The notes beneath the pieces were generated by a model, which was not told the origin of the DNA, did no database searches, and saw only the letters and a list, made by a program, of their open reading frames with translations. A stretch of DNA of 64,000 bases. It comes from Saccharina japonica (taxonomy: Eukaryota; Sar; Phaeophyceae; Laminariales; Laminariaceae). Location: contig MEHQ01000532.1 of the NCBI GenBank assembly GCA_008828725.1, positions 351,867 to 415,866 of the forward strand, written 5' to 3'. The translations under genes and the position numbers were made by a program. Within the stretch, counting starts at the first letter, position 1; every line of letters begins with the position of its first letter. Shown piece after piece: positions 61,095 through 64,000 of the stretch.

Positions 61095-62433
61095 CTGTCC
61101 ATTTGTTTTTAACAGGCGAGCGCAGAGGCGGGGAGGGGAGGCGTGTTTGAGAGAGGTTTTCACCACCGGTCGACCCCCCCCCCCCCCCCCCNAAAACCTA
61201 TATAACAGAAACTGGGTGTGCAATAAATTTCCACCCAGCTGGGTGCACGGAAATCGCAAGGGGTCAGCGTCAAGGATCATTTTGTTTTAATATTAAACTG
61301 CTTTTACGTAGTATAGGGGCAGTCAGTCGAGGGGCCAGCGTCAAGGACTCTTTGGCCTTATTATACTGGTTTCAGTGTATGGGCGGTCAGTCAAGCGGTC
61401 AAACCGCGGTCTCAAGAGTTAAAGTACCTACTTCGTATCTGTTGTTACTACAACATTAAAACTAGGAGCATTTATCCCATAAACTAGTTCGTATGTACGA
61501 CGACGGCTTGACGTCAACGTCAGTATTTTTAACTTAGCATTTTTAGTGTTGCACTCTAATTCCAAGATAAACCTAAATATAACTCTAATTTCAAGATAAG
61601 CTTAAATACGACTCTAACTCCAAGACAAAACTAACTATGACTCTAATTCCAAGATAAACCTAAATATGACTCTAATTCCAAGATAAACCTAACTAGGACT
61701 CTAATTCCAAGTGTTTTTGCCCGACACGTAAAGTGCGGTCCCACTTTGAGAGCTAAAGCGCGGGGGGGTTAGCCAGTCTCGGACATCGTCTTTTGTGTGA
61801 CAAGTTGCCCAGTCGCTGAAACCGTTCCCGGCTTATCCTGCTACAGCAGTGCATAAGGCAACTGTTTGTGCGACTTTGGTGCAGGACAAAAACAACAACG
61901 GAACGTGACACAACAAACAGTCAGTGCCCCGGTATCACAATAGTTACGCATTCGCGCGCTATATATGTAAGTATACAAGGCTTTCCTTTGGAGTGGTTGT
62001 AAGATGGGAGTTGATTCATGCACGAATGCAATTTGCTTGTGTAAGTATATACACATGCGCTGTGAAACTGAAAAAAAACGGTTACCCGAACAAGGTCTGC
62101 TGCTATAAGATGCCGCCTTTCCAGCGGGGTGGCTAAACCCCGATATCATCACGCCTCTTCGTCCAATATAAACCCGAACACAGTTTTACATGTACGTATA
62201 TATATATAGACTAGCCTTATTTCCGATTACAAGATAAACAATGGGGTTTCGGCTCAACCCCCCCCGGAGGATAATTCAACACACAAGCAAATGAACGAAC
62301 AAACAAGTAAACCATGGGTGGGTGGGGTGGGTGGGTGGGCGGGGTGGGTGGGTGAGTGGGTGGGTGTCAGAATGTTTCGAATGCTTGCCCCCTTCACTGA
62401 GCTTAAGGTTGCCGGGCCATGCGAATACTGCAG
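61095..62433. other. Interval between the giant gene's first seen exon and the plus-strand exon
   Basis: It contains a C run with an ambiguous base (about 61173-61191), a two-unit repeat with AGCGTCAAGGA (about 61262-61400), a 28-bp array (61553-61715), and a GGGT-rich stretch (62315-62365). No promoter or upstream WW exon is visible on either strand. Confidence 0.5.
61553..61715 (+). repeat. 28-bp tandem array (H1 core)
   Basis: About six units of CTCTAATTCCAAGATAAACC with a variable TAAATATGA tail. It carries the same CTCTAATTCCAAG word as the 73-bp array. Confidence 0.75.
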
Positions 62434-62555
62434 GGGAGGAAAGCTACGTGTTTACCGCGGATGACGGGACTGTTTGGCTCTACGACACGGAGGCGGGAGA
62501 CTACGTGCAGCAGCATCAGCAGCAGGAAGAGCAGCAGGAGCAGGAAGATGACGAG
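62434..62555 (+). CDS. Exon of a second, plus-strand gene: WW- or OCRE-like aromatic repeat and poly-Gln/Glu
   Basis: 2 nt plus 40 codons, phase 1 to 0, between ATACTGCAG and GACGAG|GTGATC. It reads EESYVFTADDGTVWLYDTEA, then GDYVQQHQQQ and an acidic Gln/Glu tail. The spacing YxFxxxDGTxWxYDxxxGxY recalls the sheet of a WW domain or an aromatic OCRE-type repeat, but the second Trp-x-x-Pro is missing. It is on the strand opposite to the giant gene. Upstream and downstream exons were not found. It may belong to a divergent neighbour or to a nested gene. Confidence 0.5.
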
Positions 62556-64000
62556 GTGATCGATTGCCCCCCCCTCGTACCCCGAATCAATCTTTCGCAC
62601 ATCGGGCAGATCGTGAGCTACTCATAGCTCGTCTATCACGAGCTACTCGTAGCTCGTCTATCTCATCTACCACGAGCTGCTCTAGCACTTGCAGTCTGCC
62701 TGCTAAGCAGCATGGTCACATGTAATCCACGGAGGTGTGATCACGTACATACGAGTATTATAGGAGAGTTTCGCCTTTGGAAATGGGAGCGTTCTATTGG
62801 ATGAAGATGTTGAGGTGGTGTGATGGTGTCAGAATGTCCGTCACCGCGGAGGAAACATGCCTGCTATGGTATGTTTGTTTTTGAGTTGATTCCGATAGGG
62901 TTCACAACATTAAACAGCCGATTTTCCTAATTGAGAATTGCCTTTCCGATGAGAATGAAAATCGATGTTGTTAGACCAAAGGTTATGGTACCACTTTGTG
63001 GCTCGTTCAATATCTTACTCGCAACATTGTGCCAAAGAAAATGGGTGTACCCCTCGTATGGAGCATAAAGTTGGCCACTATGTTCCCCAAGATTGAAAAA
63101 TCCAACAAAAAGGGGTGTCTCGTCATCATCTGACCCCTGAGATGATGCCAGGTACAATACGCCATTATCTTGGTTGGCTCTTTTATTGTTCCGCAAGTAT
63201 ATAAGATAATACATGCCTTGCACTATATACGAGAACGATACGTATAATATGTACGTATGACGTACACCGAGTACGTATACGAAAACGATACGTACCATAT
63301 TTTGAATACATACGAGTATTATGTTGCTTCGGCCATAGGCACTGCTGCTGCACAGCCTTTATCTTTGTTTGCCGAAATAAAAGTCGGGAAGAAAAAAGAG
63401 CCACAAAGTGGTACGATAACCTTTGGTCTAAGTTAGTACTTTGTTCTTGTTTAAGAGTTGTATTTCGCTCACGATCATAATTTGACGTAGAAAACATGTT
63501 CCTCGATGGTAGGGATCGATCCACGAAAAAAAAATTAAATCAACCTGACAGGATCGTAAAATCGAGGAGTTAAGGGAATTTGCATTTATGAGCGAGGTAC
63601 CTCGCCCACTAATCCAGATTTTGGGGGATCTTCGATATCCTGAGACTGCCGATGCCGATTTCGTTTTTTTTTTTGTCATCGACGGGTGTCACAACTGACA
63701 ATAGTTTACAGTGAAAAAATGACTGTGAGGGAAGTACATCCCCTACAATTCAAAAATCAATATTTTTGATTTTCATTCTCATCGGAAAGGCAATTCTCAA
63801 TTAGGAAAATCGGCTGTTATTAGACGCTCTTCTCTGCTGATGGGGTGATAGTGAGCCCTTTCGCCTCCTGCTATGAATACATCGAACTATTCGTACGTAG
63901 CAGTTTTAGTGTTAACAGTGGTTCAAGTTGGAATGGAACATGTATATACGGTGCTTTGTCTGAGCGCGAACTAAATCACAACAGTTCATGTCTGCAAGTG
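62556..64000. other. Right end of window
   Basis: It contains GAGCTACTCGTAGCTCGTC repeats (62612-62680) and an inverted-repeat element (about 62909-63823). A GTACGTAT-type short repeat lies at 63225-63315 inside it. No exon seen. Confidence 0.5.
62909..63823. mobile_element. Inverted-repeat DNA element, ~915 bp
   Basis: Termini CAGCCGATTTTCCTAATTGA and TCAATTAGGAAAATCGGCTG, with inverted identity for about 50 bp (through CCGATGAGAATGAAAATC). An inner inverted pair, GACCAAAGGTTATGGTACCA at left against 63395-63435 at right, suggests rearrangement. No transposase frame. Confidence 0.62.

Noticed and set aside
1-64000. Search for retroelement, viral or capsid-type genes, CRISPR or toxin systems
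   Set aside because: No frame shows such motifs; all mobile sequences seen are small and non-coding.

Overview
The window looks like nuclear DNA of an intron-rich eukaryote. Short GC-rich open blocks lie between AG acceptors and GT donors and are separated by introns of 0.1-4 kb packed with small repeats, microsatellites and long G/C homopolymers. I see no operons, rRNA, intact tRNA, CRISPR array, reverse transcriptase, transposase, capsid or envelope gene. The base composition and short dense exons in long repeat-rich introns suggest an alga of the stramenopile (perhaps brown algal) type, but no sequence here proves that.

Main result: almost the whole window (about 1.13-61.09 kb, minus strand) can be read as one giant gene. 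I assembled 39 coding exons plus one tentative 28-nt exon, about 8.06 kb of coding sequence or roughly 2,690 residues, incomplete at both ends. Most exons are open in only one frame that also matches the codon phase of both neighbours, and most introns are phase 0. Two junctions (exon 14 to 16, exon 24 to 25) need a tentative microexon or an alternative donor, and a few other splice choices were made because they keep the frame. The N-terminal end carries a duplicated C-terminal half of a WW-like motif (60.6-61.1 kb). Then follow acidic, charged coiled-coil and long disordered Ser/Pro/Gly-rich blocks (25-59 kb), more charged helical exons (11.8-24.5 kb), and a C-terminal protein-kinase fold (1.1-9.2 kb).

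The kinase fold looks catalytically dead: there is no glycine-rich loop, the beta-3 lysine position is Arg, HRD is HRN and DFG is GYQ. The alpha-C Glu, catalytic-loop Asn, an APE-like APPE and the F-helix Asp remain. It would therefore act as a scaffold or allosteric pseudokinase at the end of a giant coiled-coil protein, which I do not recognise as any named protein.

The introns hold several repeat families: a ~520-bp dispersed repeat with a poly-C end (10.6, 20.5, 22.0, 51.5 kb and fragments), a tRNA-derived SINE (6.4, 30.5, 49.6, 51.4 kb), small MITEs (one nested in another at 16.2 kb), a foldback element (57.5-58.3 kb), an inverted-repeat element (62.9-63.8 kb) and a CTCTAATTCCAAG family seen as a perfect hairpin and as two tandem arrays. 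A 1-kb tandem duplication with an N at its junction (37.5-39.6 kb) may be an assembly artefact. One plus-strand exon of another, partial gene lies at 62.43 kb.
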